The notes beneath the pieces are model-generated. The model was not told the origin of the DNA, ran no database searches, and saw nothing but the letters and a program-made list of their open reading frames with translations. The translations under genes and the position numbers were made by a program. DNA of 64,000 nucleotides, taken from positions 434,001-498,000 of the forward strand of contig JAIUOF010000001.1 of assembly GCA_020161355.1 (NCBI GenBank), in the 5' to 3' direction. Within the stretch, counting starts at the first letter, position 1. Every line of letters starts with the position of its first letter. Origin of the DNA: Bacteroidota bacterium (lineage in GTDB: Bacteria > Bacteroidota > Bacteroidia > Cytophagales > Spirosomataceae). Positions 17,836 through 27,713 of this stretch are shown one piece after another.

Positions 17836-18974
17836 AAAATATCATTTTCAATAAATTAACTTGTTTATTAACAGGAATTTATTTTTTAATTTCCTGCGTT
17901 GAACCTTATGAAATTAACTTTAAATCAGGTGATAAATTTTTGATAATTGATGGAAAAATAGATGATTCTGATAAAGAAAAATACATAACCATCAGAAGAT
18001 CAGTGATTAATAATTCTAATCATCCTGATTTTTTCCCGGAAGACTCGGCAAAAGTTCAAATAATAGAAAACGGGTCCAAAATAATACCCGCTGCAAACAG
18101 TGCTCAGGGCTTGTATTATTTACCTGTAGGATTCAAAGTCAAAATCGGAAGCACTTATCAGTTAGTAGTAAGCTTAAAAAATGGTGAAAAATATGAATCA
18201 AGTATTGAAACCATGAAAAACACTCCCGAAATTAAAGGTCATACTGTTAAATTTAATGAAGAAGCTATCAAATCGGGCGATAAAAGATATCCGGGGCACC
18301 TGGTCTATGTTGACACTTATGATAACCCCGAAAAAGGGGATAATTATATGTGGACATACAGGATTTTTGAAAGACAAGCCTTTTGTATTTCTTGTTATGA
18401 ATCAATTTATATGACAAGTCCTGCTCCACTTGGGAGGTGTCTTCCGGTCGCTTCACTTTTTCAAACCGGGAATACCTATGATTATTTTTGCTCTGGCAAT
18501 TGTTGGGAAATTTTGAACTCCAGTGAACTCAATATCATGAGTGACAGATATTCAAATAGTTTGGAGATTAAAAATAGATTAATAGCAAAAGTGCCATTTT
18601 ATTCATTCTCAGGATTTGTTATAGAAATTACTCAACAAAATATAGATGAAAAGGCTTTCAGATATCTAAAAATTCTATTGGAACAAAACCAAACCAACGG
18701 CACATTGGCTGATTCCCCGCCAGCGGCACTCATTGGTAATATTAAAAACATTAACAATAAATCAGAAATAGTTGGTGGGTATTTTATGGTTGCCAATAGC
18801 AGCGTGAAATCTATTTGGGTACCAAGAAACTATACCGGTAGTCCAAATCCAATAGGTTTATTAAATGGAAGAATCGTTAATCCGGAGCCATCGGCACCCT
18901 CCAGACCTCCGGTTGCCCCTTGTGTAAAATCAAAAACCAGAACACCATTAGCCCCGGAAGGGTGGCCATTATAG
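17823..18974 (+). CDS. DUF4249 outer-membrane lipoprotein (second copy)
   Basis: A 383-residue paralogue of the preceding gene. It has lipobox FLISC, again followed by VEPYEI, and the same Cys pattern (CISC, GRC, CSGNCW, APC) and Pro-rich tail 'NPEPSAPSRPPVAPC'. The two align along their length with clear divergence, so the duplication is old. It begins 13 bases inside the first copy, and 6 bases separate its stop from the ATG of the receptor gene. Likely co-translated with both neighbours. Confidence 0.85.
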   Translation: MGKLKNIIFNKLTCLLTGIYFLISCVEPYEINFKSGDKFLIIDGKIDDSDKEKYITIRRSVINNSNHPDFFPEDSAKVQIIENGSKIIPAANSAQGLYYLPVGFKVKIGSTYQLVVSLKNGEKYESSIETMKNTPEIKGHTVKFNEEAIKSGDKRYPGHLVYVDTYDNPEKGDNYMWTYRIFERQAFCISCYESIYMTSPAPLGRCLPVASLFQTGNTYDYFCSGNCWEILNSSELNIMSDRYSNSLEIKNRLIAKVPFYSFSGFVIEITQQNIDEKAFRYLKILLEQNQTNGTLADSPPAALIGNIKNINNKSEIVGGYFMVANSSVKSIWVPRNYTGSPNPIGLLNGRIVNPEPSAPSRPPVAPCVKSKTRTPLAPEGWPL

Positions 18975-18980
18975 AAAATT

Positions 18981-21371
18981 ATGAAAAAAGTATTTATCAT
19001 CTCCATTTTATTTTTTCTGGTATCAGCAGCCTCAGGACAAAAATCCTTTAAGGTCTCAGGCGTAATCAAAGACTCATTAACCAGTTAAGTCCTGGCAGGT
19101 GCCACTATAAATATCAACTATGGTCAATTAAACGTAATCACTGACGGCCAAGGTAAGTTTTCATTTTATGTCGGCAAAAAAGACCTCATAATGGTGGTTA
19201 GATTTATAGGATATAAACCCTGGAGATACCAGGAAAACCTAGCGGGTGATAAGTTTTTTGAAATAAACCTTTTACAGGTCTCCAATGACCTTGAAGAAGT
19301 ATTGGTAAGCAGCAAAAACCCAAATTCAAACATCAAAAAACCTCTTTTGGGAGTGAATACAATCAGCATCAAGACACTCAACAAAATTCCTTCAGCTCTT
19401 GGTGAAGTCGATATTATGCGGGGCTTACAGATGCTCCCCGGTGTTTCGAGTGTAGGTGAGGCTTCAAATGGGGTCAATATCAGAGGTGGAGCCACCGATC
19501 AGAATTTGATATTACTTGATGATGCTCCGATATTTAACCCAACCCACATGTTTGGTTTATTTTCAGCGTTTCCATCAGAAGCCATATCAAGTTTTGACTT
19601 ATATAAAGGAAACGTACCGACCCGATTTGGAGGCAGAGCGGCAGCTGTGTTAGACGTAAACCTAAGTAATCCTAATACCGAAAAATTTAAACTCCAGGGT
19701 GGGATAAGTATGGTTTCAAACCGTTTATTGCTTGATATTCCAATCATAAAAAACAAAATGGGAGTTTCGATATCGGGTAGGGGAGCATTTAATGATTTCC
19801 TCCTTCCACTAGCTTCAAAGCAACTGGATAACATAAAAGCCAAGTTTGGTGATGCTTCATCGAAATTGTTTTACATCATCAATCCAAAAAATACACTTAC
19901 ACTATCTTCTTATTTCAGTAATGATTATTTTCAGACCGAGATTTTAGGTTCAATCAATGAAGTGAATAGTACTAATACCCAATATAAATATCAGACTTTT
20001 AACAATACACTTAATTGGTTTCATTCCATAAATGCAAATCTCAATATTCAAACCAAATTCATTAATTCTACCTATCAGCCAACTACTTTATTGCCTGAAT
20101 TAAACTCAGATAACAAAGTCAAAATAATTTCGGGTATCAACTTTAACCAGTTTAAAACCAATTTAAATTATTTCAAAAATAAACATAAAGTGGAGTTTGG
20201 GCTAGACGCAATTCGGTATGATATTAACCCCGGTGAATTAAATCCTGGGACAAACCAAAATATCACCAGAGTAAAAACCCAAAATGAATTGGCCTATGAA
20301 ACTGCGGTATATTTGGAAGATGAGATTGAATTTTCAAAAAAACTGGTGGCAACCGGTGGCATTCGCTACTCTTATTTTCTAAATATGGGTCCTGGAAGCT
20401 ATCGAAATTACATTGCGGGAAATCCACGTGATGAAATTTCACTAATCGATACTGTTTTTTTAGGAAAGGGAGTTGTACAAAAGACTTATGGTGGTCTTGA
20501 ACCCCGCCTGGGGATAAGATACCAGCTAAACCCCAAAAAAACACTAAAACTGGGATATAATCTGATGAGGCAGTACCTGCAGGTAGTGACCAATACCACT
20601 ACACCGTTACCCACTTCACGCTGGAAAACTTCCGATTTATATATTAAACCTCAGGTGAGCAATTTGCTAACCGTTGGGTATGTTCAGGAAACGGAATCAA
20701 GTATTTATGAATATTCAATAGAAGGGTATCTCCGAAAAACTAATAATATTGTTGATTACAAACCCGGGGCTGATTTCCTTTTGCAAGAATATCCTGAAAG
20801 TCAGTTGCTTCAGGGGAAAAATAATAGCTATGGTTTGGAATTTATGGCTACCAAAAAGAAAGGAGAATTGACCGGATGGATAAATTATACTTTTGCAAGA
20901 AGTTTTAATCAGGTAAATGAAGGCCCCGAAGTCTCACAACAGATTAATCAGGGCGACTGGTATGCTGCCAATTATGATCGCCCCCATACGATAAATTCTA
21001 CTTTGGTAATTAATCAGGGAAAACATCATGATTTCTCATTTAATTTTACTTACAGTACAGGCAGGCCTTTTACATTACCCCAGGGATTTATTCAGTATCA
21101 GGACAATATGTATCCGTTTTATGCTCTTCGAAATAATTCAAGAATTCCTGATTATCACAGACTCGACTTTGCCTGGAATATTTATAATCCCAGCATGAAT
21201 GACAAAAGACGCTGGAAGGGAAACTGGACGTTTACGGTTTACAATTTATATGGTCGTAAAAACGCCTATTCTGTTTTTTTAAAATCAGAGGGAAATGTTA
21301 TAAAATCTTATAAATTAACGGTATTTGGTGCTCCGATTATTTCTTTGAGTTATAATTTTAAATTTTCCTGA
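18981..21371 (+). pseudogene. TonB-dependent receptor interrupted by in-frame TAA (codon 36)
   Basis: Read through, this frame encodes a 796-residue receptor: signal peptide MKKVFIISILFFLVSAASGQ, a CarboxypepD_reg-like domain (about 22-100), a plug domain ('LQMLPGVSSVGEASNGVNIRGG') and an outer-membrane barrel ending in LSYNFKFS with the terminal Phe-x-Phe. TAA at 19086-19088 falls in the first domain, between SLTS and VLAGATIN; no frameshift is involved. An alternative ATG at 19191 would give 726 residues without signal peptide or first domain, so could not be exported. One base change (for example GAA to TAA) would explain it; a sequencing error is equally possible. The barrel remains intact and undegraded, so any loss is recent. 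It forms one unit with the two DUF4249 genes. Confidence 0.75.
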
Positions 21372-21378
21372 TAAGAAA

Positions 21379-22296
21379 TCACTTTAATGGTAAGTGTATT
21401 TCGGCAATCATGCATCTTGCCGAACCACCACCAAGCTCTTCGATTATTCCTAAATCAGGATGAATAACTTCAGCATTGTCTTCCAGATTTCTTTTTTGAT
21501 CTCTGGAAAGAGAATCATAGGCTCTTTGAGACATTACAAGGAATTTTTTCCCTGTATCATTCTTTAAAAGGAGCATGTTTCCGGCAAAATTTTCCATTTG
21601 TTCCATGGTGATTTCAACAACTTCTTTTCCTGATTGTTCTAATCTAGCCTTAACTTTTACCCTTTCATCGAAATCAGTGATTGCTTCCAAACAAATCACA
21701 CAAAATATATCACCCATACTCATTACCACATTGGTATGATAGATAGCTTCTCCATTTCGGTCATTCGCATGAAAAGTGACCAATTCGTAATTCATTTGGT
21801 TTTTCCATGCGTTCAGTACATCTGTATTGGTTCGTGGAGAAATGGTAGCATAGGCAATTCTTTTGATCCTGTCTAAAACCAAGCTACCGGTTCCTTCTAA
21901 AAACATCCCATCTTCTTCAAAATGGGTAAAATCAAGCACCACATCAAGGTGGTATTTTTCGCGAAGCAAATCCAAAATGTCATGTCTTCTTTCCTGCCGA
22001 CGGTTTTCAGCCATCATCGGATATAGCACAGCTTTTCCTGAATGATGCATTGACAGCCAGTTGTTGGGAAAAATACTGTCTGGTGTAAATGGATCCGGCG
22101 TATCCTGAACAACCGTAACATTAATTCCTCTGAGTTGTAGTTGTTCCACAAAACTATCAAAAGCCACTTGAGCCGAAGCATTAGGATCGGATGCTTCAAT
22201 ATTTTTTTGAAATGCGTTACTTCCGGCAGTTTCCTCATTATAAGCAAAATTTACCGGCCTGATCATCAGTATGTTTGAAGTAATTTGTTCTTGCAT
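21379..22296 (-). CDS. ctlX: Citrulline hydrolase CtlX-type (arginine-deiminase fold)
   Basis: A 305-residue guanidino-group-modifying enzyme. It begins with the CtlX signature MIRPVNFAYNEETAGSNAFQ and carries EGTGSLVLDR, YHTNVVMSMGD (His) and the nucleophile Cys295 in GGGSARCMIAE. CtlX of Francisella hydrolyses citrulline to ornithine, ammonia and CO2. It follows the arginine deiminase gene by 26 bases. Together the two would turn arginine into ornithine without ornithine carbamoyltransferase. The specificity is inferred from motif and context; a dimethylarginine or other amidine substrate remains possible. Confidence 0.8.
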   Translation of the reverse strand: MQEQITSNILMIRPVNFAYNEETAGSNAFQKNIEASDPNASAQVAFDSFVEQLQLRGINVTVVQDTPDPFTPDSIFPNNWLSMHHSGKAVLYPMMAENRRQERRHDILDLLREKYHLDVVLDFTHFEEDGMFLEGTGSLVLDRIKRIAYATISPRTNTDVLNAWKNQMNYELVTFHANDRNGEAIYHTNVVMSMGDIFCVICLEAITDFDERVKVKARLEQSGKEVVEITMEQMENFAGNMLLLKNDTGKKFLVMSQRAYDSLSRDQKRNLEDNAEVIHPDLGIIEELGGGSARCMIAEIHLPLK

Positions 22297-22322
22297 TTGA
22301 GTATATATTTATTATATCAAAA

Positions 22323-23765
22323 TCAATTAATTTCTGGAAAAACCGAATCTCTTTGAAGTGGTAAACTCATACAATGCGACCCACCTCTGGCCCGGGAAAG
22401 TTCTGCAGATGGTAATAAAATAATTGTGTTTTCTACCTGTTTAGGGCTGAGTGTCCCACTTTCAAATTTATGGATTAAATCGCCTGCCGTAATCGTTTTA
22501 AAACCAAGGTTTCTAAAAGCCTCAGCTGTTTTATCATTTCGGTCATAGCCAATTGCAACTCCTTCTTTTATAACCAATAAATTACAGGAATCGGTCCATT
22601 GTTCACGGGCACCAAACGGAAATTCATTGTTACCGGAATACACAAAATTAACCGGTTCAGTACATTTAAGATCAATTTCAGAGATATATTTTAACAATTC
22701 CTCAAGATTATCAAAACTTCTGCTTTTAACCTGGTCATTTTCTTTGTAAAATTGCTTAATAACCAATTCTTCATGTGTAACCCTCTGACCTAATTCATCC
22801 CAAACCTGCTCATTCTTAGCGGTGTCGGTAGTCCTGCCTAGTGATGCCAACAAGACCCAAACATTTTTTTTGATTTGGGTAAAAATAGTGTCAATGTGCA
22901 TATAATCCCTTTTAGCAGGGATTTTTAACAAGGTGACTTTTTTGACCACTTTTTTTTCAAATAGTTTGTCAATCACCTGTCGTGCTGCTTCCACTGTGGT
23001 TCTTTCACTTACTCCGATAAGCAAATGCCCGGGTGCCACCATCATTACATCACCTCCTTCAAGCGTATCTAACCTTTGCCGGCGATCCTCAGGCATCAAA
23101 AAGTGTTCTTCTTCCTCTTCCACCTCGATAATTTTACTTTGATATCCATTAAAAAATGGGTGATTAAAGAAAATGTATTTTGCCAGCAATGATTCTCTGC
23201 TTCTTGCGGCTTTGGCAGGTTTATTAAGTAAAATGTGGTCATTGATTACTATTCCTATATCACGGGTAAAGATAAGGTTAGGAATAGGCGGAAAAAACAT
23301 TTCCCCTGATTCAGTCATTCCGGTTATCAAAACTTTAGAAAGTTCACGCAGATTGAGACTTAAAAAATATTGCATTTCAAGATAAGAGCACTCTTCAATG
23401 GCACTTACCGCAGCAATAATCTGGGTTTTTACACTTTCAATTTGAAGAACATCAAACAGGAGGGATTCAAATTCTATTACTTTATCGGAATCAAAATAAT
23501 TCTCCGAACTTGGTTTAAAAAAACTTCGGTCAGAATTACCCATAGGAGCCTTACCTATGATTTTATCCGGATCCAAAAAATATAATAATAATCTCACATA
23601 GTAATCATATTCTTTAGACCGCATAGTTTCCAGATGGATAATATCCTCAAAAAGCCAGTCCTGAGCCTTTGATGGAACTACTTTGCCCAGACCACTATCG
23701 GGACTATGTATTATCAATCGTTTAAGCGTTCCAACTTCGGAATCTACAAATATTTTAGTTTCCAT
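22323..23765 (-). CDS. Arginine deiminase family protein
   Basis: A 480-residue enzyme with the arginine deiminase catalytic set: NLIFTRD, LEGGDVMMV, MHIDTIFT (His) and Cys465 in RGGSHCMSLPL. It is longer than classical ArcA (about 410) because of inserts around residues 60-130 and 330-380, as in other Bacteroidota members. Expected reaction: arginine to citrulline plus ammonia. It lies 16 bases after phoD-like and 26 before ctlX on the minus strand, so the three form an operon. Confidence 0.85.
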   Translation of the reverse strand: METKIFVDSEVGTLKRLIIHSPDSGLGKVVPSKAQDWLFEDIIHLETMRSKEYDYYVRLLLYFLDPDKIIGKAPMGNSDRSFFKPSSENYFDSDKVIEFESLLFDVLQIESVKTQIIAAVSAIEECSYLEMQYFLSLNLRELSKVLITGMTESGEMFFPPIPNLIFTRDIGIVINDHILLNKPAKAARSRESLLAKYIFFNHPFFNGYQSKIIEVEEEEEHFLMPEDRRQRLDTLEGGDVMMVAPGHLLIGVSERTTVEAARQVIDKLFEKKVVKKVTLLKIPAKRDYMHIDTIFTQIKKNVWVLLASLGRTTDTAKNEQVWDELGQRVTHEELVIKQFYKENDQVKSRSFDNLEELLKYISEIDLKCTEPVNFVYSGNNEFPFGAREQWTDSCNLLVIKEGVAIGYDRNDKTAEAFRNLGFKTITAGDLIHKFESGTLSPKQVENTIILLPSAELSRARGGSHCMSLPLQRDSVFPEIN

Positions 23766-23781
23766 AGAATCTTTTGTGTAA

Positions 23782-25113
23782 TTATTTGGCTCTTAGATCT
23801 TTGGCTTTAATAATGTAATCCCATTTTTTATTTCCCTGAGCATCAAACACATTGATTTTGAGCTCTCTGTCAGTTCTTTTTCCGCTGATCTCCATTATTC
23901 CAAATGTTTGAAGATTGTTAACTTCTGTACCTTCTATTATCGTCTTGAATTTATACTCTTCTTCAACGGGTTTTCCTGCTGAAGAAGTCATTGGCGAGAT
24001 AGTGAGGTCATAAAGGGAATAGTTATTGTCTCTGTCTAATTTTTGTAAATTAGTATGATGCCTGTCACCTGAAATAAATATTACACCGCTAATTTTTTGT
24101 TCCGCAATTTTGTCTAACAATTTTTTCCTCTCACCGGGATAAGTTGCCATATTTTCGAAAACCTTGGCCTCATTGATGATTTGCCCCCCAGTTACGACAA
24201 ATTTAAAAGGAGCACTTGATGACTTCAAAGCATCAATTAACCAATTAAGTTGTTTTTCACCGTAATAATCTTTGTTTTCATCAAAAATGTCGTTGGGTGC
24301 TTTAAACCAACGGTCATCCATAAGAAAAAACTGGCAGTCTTCCCACATAAAAGTACCTGTAATGGCCTCATTTTCAAATATATAATTCGGATTACCCCAA
24401 AAATCTTTAAATGCCTGGAGCGTCGTGTTTTTCATCCAAAAACTTCTGTCAGCGTCATTGTTGCCATAGTCATGGTCATCCCATATGGCATAGTGGTGTA
24501 CATTTGCCCATAAAGGCTGCAGCTCTTTTACCTTTCTAAATTCGCTGTAACGATGATAAACCCCAGTTTTGGTGTTCCAGTCAGCTTCTCTCAGGTAGAT
24601 ATTGTCACCACCCCAAACCATAAAATTGGGTTTTTGATCATAAATTTTTTCAAAAATCTGTGGACTTTTTCCATAGGGGGCACCCGGTCTGTCAAAGCGT
24701 TCTTCGTTAGTGTATGTACAGCTACCAACAGCAAATTTAAATGCCGGTGGGTCGGTTCGATATTGCCAAAGGGTCTGGGTTTGGAATTCCAAAGGATAAG
24801 AAAACTTCATTAATTTTCCTGAAATCCATACTTCATATTGATACTTTTTCCCGGGTAAAACCTGATTTGCAATAGATTTGGCAACAAAAGCATTATCTTT
24901 ATTGGTACTCACCTCATCAGTATAGAATTTATTGGCCGGAGTTTCTTTTTCCCAATACCCAAATTTCACCTTTTCACTTTTTGTGGTTTGAATCCACAAC
25001 AAAACCTCCCGCATTTCGGAATATCCAAGCATGGGTCCTGATTTGACTTGTGCATATCCTCCTATACTCAACAATAAAAAAATGAATATTAATTTTTTAG
25101 TTTGTTTTTTCAT
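23782..25113 (-). CDS. PhoD-type alkaline phosphatase/phosphodiesterase, exported
   Basis: A 443-residue metallophosphatase. The N-terminus is a signal peptide ending near GGYAQ. PhoD-family metal-binding blocks are visible in order: GSCTY (about 150), VWGGDNIY, IWDDHDYGNND and SGDRHH. The N-terminal PhoD beta domain ('LGYSEMREVLLWIQT') precedes them. It probably releases phosphate from phosphoesters in the periplasm, using Ca/Fe or Zn. It is the first gene of the operon with the arginine deiminase and CtlX; no functional link is obvious. Confidence 0.88.
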   Translation of the reverse strand: MKKQTKKLIFIFLLLSIGGYAQVKSGPMLGYSEMREVLLWIQTTKSEKVKFGYWEKETPANKFYTDEVSTNKDNAFVAKSIANQVLPGKKYQYEVWISGKLMKFSYPLEFQTQTLWQYRTDPPAFKFAVGSCTYTNEERFDRPGAPYGKSPQIFEKIYDQKPNFMVWGGDNIYLREADWNTKTGVYHRYSEFRKVKELQPLWANVHHYAIWDDHDYGNNDADRSFWMKNTTLQAFKDFWGNPNYIFENEAITGTFMWEDCQFFLMDDRWFKAPNDIFDENKDYYGEKQLNWLIDALKSSSAPFKFVVTGGQIINEAKVFENMATYPGERKKLLDKIAEQKISGVIFISGDRHHTNLQKLDRDNNYSLYDLTISPMTSSAGKPVEEEYKFKTIIEGTEVNNLQTFGIMEISGKRTDRELKINVFDAQGNKKWDYIIKAKDLRAK

Positions 25114-25252
25114 GAAATATTTTTGAATGATGCAATATATAAGGATTTAGGCACAAAATCTCAGGGTTCAGACAAGATTTTTTGATAAAATAATATTAGG
25201 AAAAGATTGATTATTGTGGACTGAAATTGTTTATTTATTTCCTTTCCCTGTC

Positions 25253-25260
25253 TATTTTTG
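25253..25260 (+). promoter_or_regulatory. -7 element of the lysA operon
   Basis: TATTTTTG matches TAnnTTTG, 16 bases before ATG 25277; TTG at 25227-25229 could be a widely spaced -33 element (23 bases). Confidence 0.5.
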
Positions 25261-25276
25261 TAAAAAAACATAATTG

Positions 25277-26521
25277 ATGATTCTAAAAAACAACGAGTAT
25301 TTCATTCAGGATTTTAAAATTTCAGATTTAGCAATAGAATATGGCAGTCCCCTCTATGTATATGATGGAAATGTAATCGAAGAAAAAGTCAGAAGACTAA
25401 AAAATGCTTTTTCTGAAATTAACATGAAAATAAAATATGCGTGTAAAGCCAATACGAATATTTCGATTTTAAAACTGATGAAAAATTTGGGTGTTGAACT
25501 GGATGTCGTATCCCCTCAAGAACTTCAATTAGGTCTGATAGCCGGTTTTTTACCTGATAATATTACATTTACTTCATCAGGTGTTGGTTTTGACGAAATC
25601 GAGGATAGTGTTGAAAATGGCGTAATAGTTAACATAGACAACCTGCCAACTTTAGAAAAGTTTGGTAAAAAATACGGTAATTCCCAACCTGTATTAATAA
25701 GAATACGCCCCAATGTAGAAGGTGGCGGAAATCAAAAAATTAGTACAGGACACAAAGATTCAAAATTTGGAATTGCGATTGAGCAAGTAGATCAGATACT
25801 GGCATTGCAACAAAAATATGACCTTAATATCGTGGGAATTCATCAGCATACCGGCTCGGATATTAAAGATGGAAGCACTTTTGTAGAGGTCGCCAATGTG
25901 GTTTTTGAATTTGCCAAATCTTTTAAGAACCTGAAATATATTGATCTGGGCGGTGGTTTTAAGGTGCCATATAAAAAGGGAGATCACGAAACAGATATGG
26001 AAGATTTAGGTGAAAAATTAAGTGCTGCTTTTAAGAAATTCTGTGAAGAATATGGAAAAGACCTTGAACTTTGGTTTGAACCCGGAAAATATTTGGTAAG
26101 TGAATGTGGAATATTACTTGCCACAGCCAACGTGGTAAAAGAAAATCCGGGAAAAACATTGATTGGTTTAAATACAGGATTGAACCATTTGATCAGACCC
26201 ATGATGTATGATGCTTATCATAAAGTTATTAATGTATCAAATACATCTGAAAACCTACAGAAATACAATGTTGTCGGGTACATTTGTGAAACCGACGATA
26301 TCGCAAAAGACAGATCCTTATCGGCCGCTAGCGATGGCGATATTTTTGCAATTTTAAACGCCGGTGCCTATGGGTTTACAATGGCTTCTAATTATAATTC
26401 AAGACTCAAACCTGCCGAAGTTTTGATTTATAAAAACCAAAAATATTTAATCAGAGAAAGACAAACACTTCAAGACATAATCAACAAACAAATTTTAATA
26501 GACTTCAACTATGAAACCTGA
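25277..26521 (+). CDS. lysA: Diaminopimelate decarboxylase
   Basis: LysA makes lysine from meso-diaminopimelate with PLP. The 414-residue product starts at ATG 25277; a TTG one codon earlier is unlikely. Signatures are YACKANTN with the PLP lysine near residue 54, HTGSD, YIDLGGGFKVPY, the EPGKYLVSECG phosphate loop and the CETDD active-site Cys from the opposing subunit. It overlaps the next gene by 11 bases, so the two are coupled. Confidence 0.94.
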   Translation: MILKNNEYFIQDFKISDLAIEYGSPLYVYDGNVIEEKVRRLKNAFSEINMKIKYACKANTNISILKLMKNLGVELDVVSPQELQLGLIAGFLPDNITFTSSGVGFDEIEDSVENGVIVNIDNLPTLEKFGKKYGNSQPVLIRIRPNVEGGGNQKISTGHKDSKFGIAIEQVDQILALQQKYDLNIVGIHQHTGSDIKDGSTFVEVANVVFEFAKSFKNLKYIDLGGGFKVPYKKGDHETDMEDLGEKLSAAFKKFCEEYGKDLELWFEPGKYLVSECGILLATANVVKENPGKTLIGLNTGLNHLIRPMMYDAYHKVINVSNTSENLQKYNVVGYICETDDIAKDRSLSAASDGDIFAILNAGAYGFTMASNYNSRLKPAEVLIYKNQKYLIRERQTLQDIINKQILIDFNYET

Positions 26522-27713
26522 ATTTAAGATTTCACCCAAAAAAGATGATTTCGAATCACCTGATTTTTATGATTTGGACGATTTATTATCTGACGACCAC
26601 AAATTAATTAGAGAATCGGTGAGAGATTTTGTAAAAAAAGAAATTTCTCCAATCATCGAGGATGTAGCACAGCAAGCACGATTTCCTTATCATTTGGTGG
26701 CAAAAATGGGTGAAATGGGAGTTTTTGGTCCGACCATACCCGAGAACTATGGAGGTATGGGAACCGATTATCTTGCTTATGGTCTTATGATGCAGGAGCT
26801 GGAAAGATGTGACTCAGGTATCAGATCTGCGGCTTCGGTACAGGGCTCACTGGTGATGTTCCCGATTTATAAATATGGTTCTGAAGAGCAAAAACAAAAA
26901 TACCTTCCAAAATTAGCAAGTGGTGAATGGCTGGGATGTTTTGGCCTTACTGAACCCGATCATGGTTCTAATCCCGGTGGCATGGTTTCAAATATAAAAG
27001 ATGCAGGAGACCATTATATTTTGAATGGAGCCAAGATGTGGATATCAAATGCCCCTTTTGCAGATGTAGCAGTGGTTTGGGCCAAAAATGAAGAGGGTAG
27101 AATCAAAGGGTTGATTCTGGAAAAAGGAATGGAAGGCTTTTCTGCCCCGGAAATCCACAACAAATGGTCGCTTAGAACCTCCAGTACTGGCGAATTGGTA
27201 TTTAGTGATGTGAAGGTACCCAAAGAAAATATTTTGCCCCTCGCTGACGGACTAAAGGCCCCTTTAAGTTGCTTAGATAACGCAAGATATGGTATAGCTT
27301 GGGGTGCATTGGGTGCTGCTATGGACTGCTACGATACAGCAAAAAAGTATGCTATGGAAAGGAATCAGTTTGGAAAACCAATTGGTGGTTTCCAGTTGAT
27401 TCAAAAGAAATTAGCAGAAATGCTTACCGAAATTACAAAAGCCCAGCTCTTAGTTTGGAAACTTGCAACCTTGAAAGATAGCGGAAAGGCCACTTCGGCC
27501 CAAATCTCATTAGCTAAACGTAATAATGTTGCTATGGCATTAGAAATTGCGAGAGAGGCTCGCCAGATACTGGGTGGAAATGGAATTACCGGCGAGTTTC
27601 CGGTGATGAGACATATGATGAACCTCGAATCTGTAGTAACCTACGAAGGCACACACGATATTCATTTGTTGATTTTGGGCCACGAAATTACTGGAATTCA
27701 GGCATTTAAATGA
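26511..27713 (+). CDS. Acyl-CoA dehydrogenase, glutaryl-CoA dehydrogenase-like
   Basis: A 400-residue FAD flavoprotein. The blocks RYGIAWGALGAAMDCYDTA, ERNQFGKPIGGFQL and YEGTHDIH (catalytic Glu379) are close to glutaryl-CoA dehydrogenase (GcdH), which oxidatively decarboxylates glutaryl-CoA to crotonyl-CoA in lysine and tryptophan breakdown. GLTEPDHGSNPGGM is the acyl-CoA/FAD site. It overlaps lysA by 11 bases, an odd coupling of lysine synthesis with a lysine-degradation type enzyme. Another acyl-CoA substrate cannot be excluded. Confidence 0.85.
   Translation: MKPEFKISPKKDDFESPDFYDLDDLLSDDHKLIRESVRDFVKKEISPIIEDVAQQARFPYHLVAKMGEMGVFGPTIPENYGGMGTDYLAYGLMMQELERCDSGIRSAASVQGSLVMFPIYKYGSEEQKQKYLPKLASGEWLGCFGLTEPDHGSNPGGMVSNIKDAGDHYILNGAKMWISNAPFADVAVVWAKNEEGRIKGLILEKGMEGFSAPEIHNKWSLRTSSTGELVFSDVKVPKENILPLADGLKAPLSCLDNARYGIAWGALGAAMDCYDTAKKYAMERNQFGKPIGGFQLIQKKLAEMLTEITKAQLLVWKLATLKDSGKATSAQISLAKRNNVAMALEIAREARQILGGNGITGEFPVMRHMMNLESVVTYEGTHDIHLLILGHEITGIQAFK

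Noticed and set aside
19191..21371. A separate 726-residue receptor starting at ATG 19191
   Set aside because: It would lack a signal peptide and half of the regulatory domain; the frame is better explained as one gene broken by TAA at 19086.
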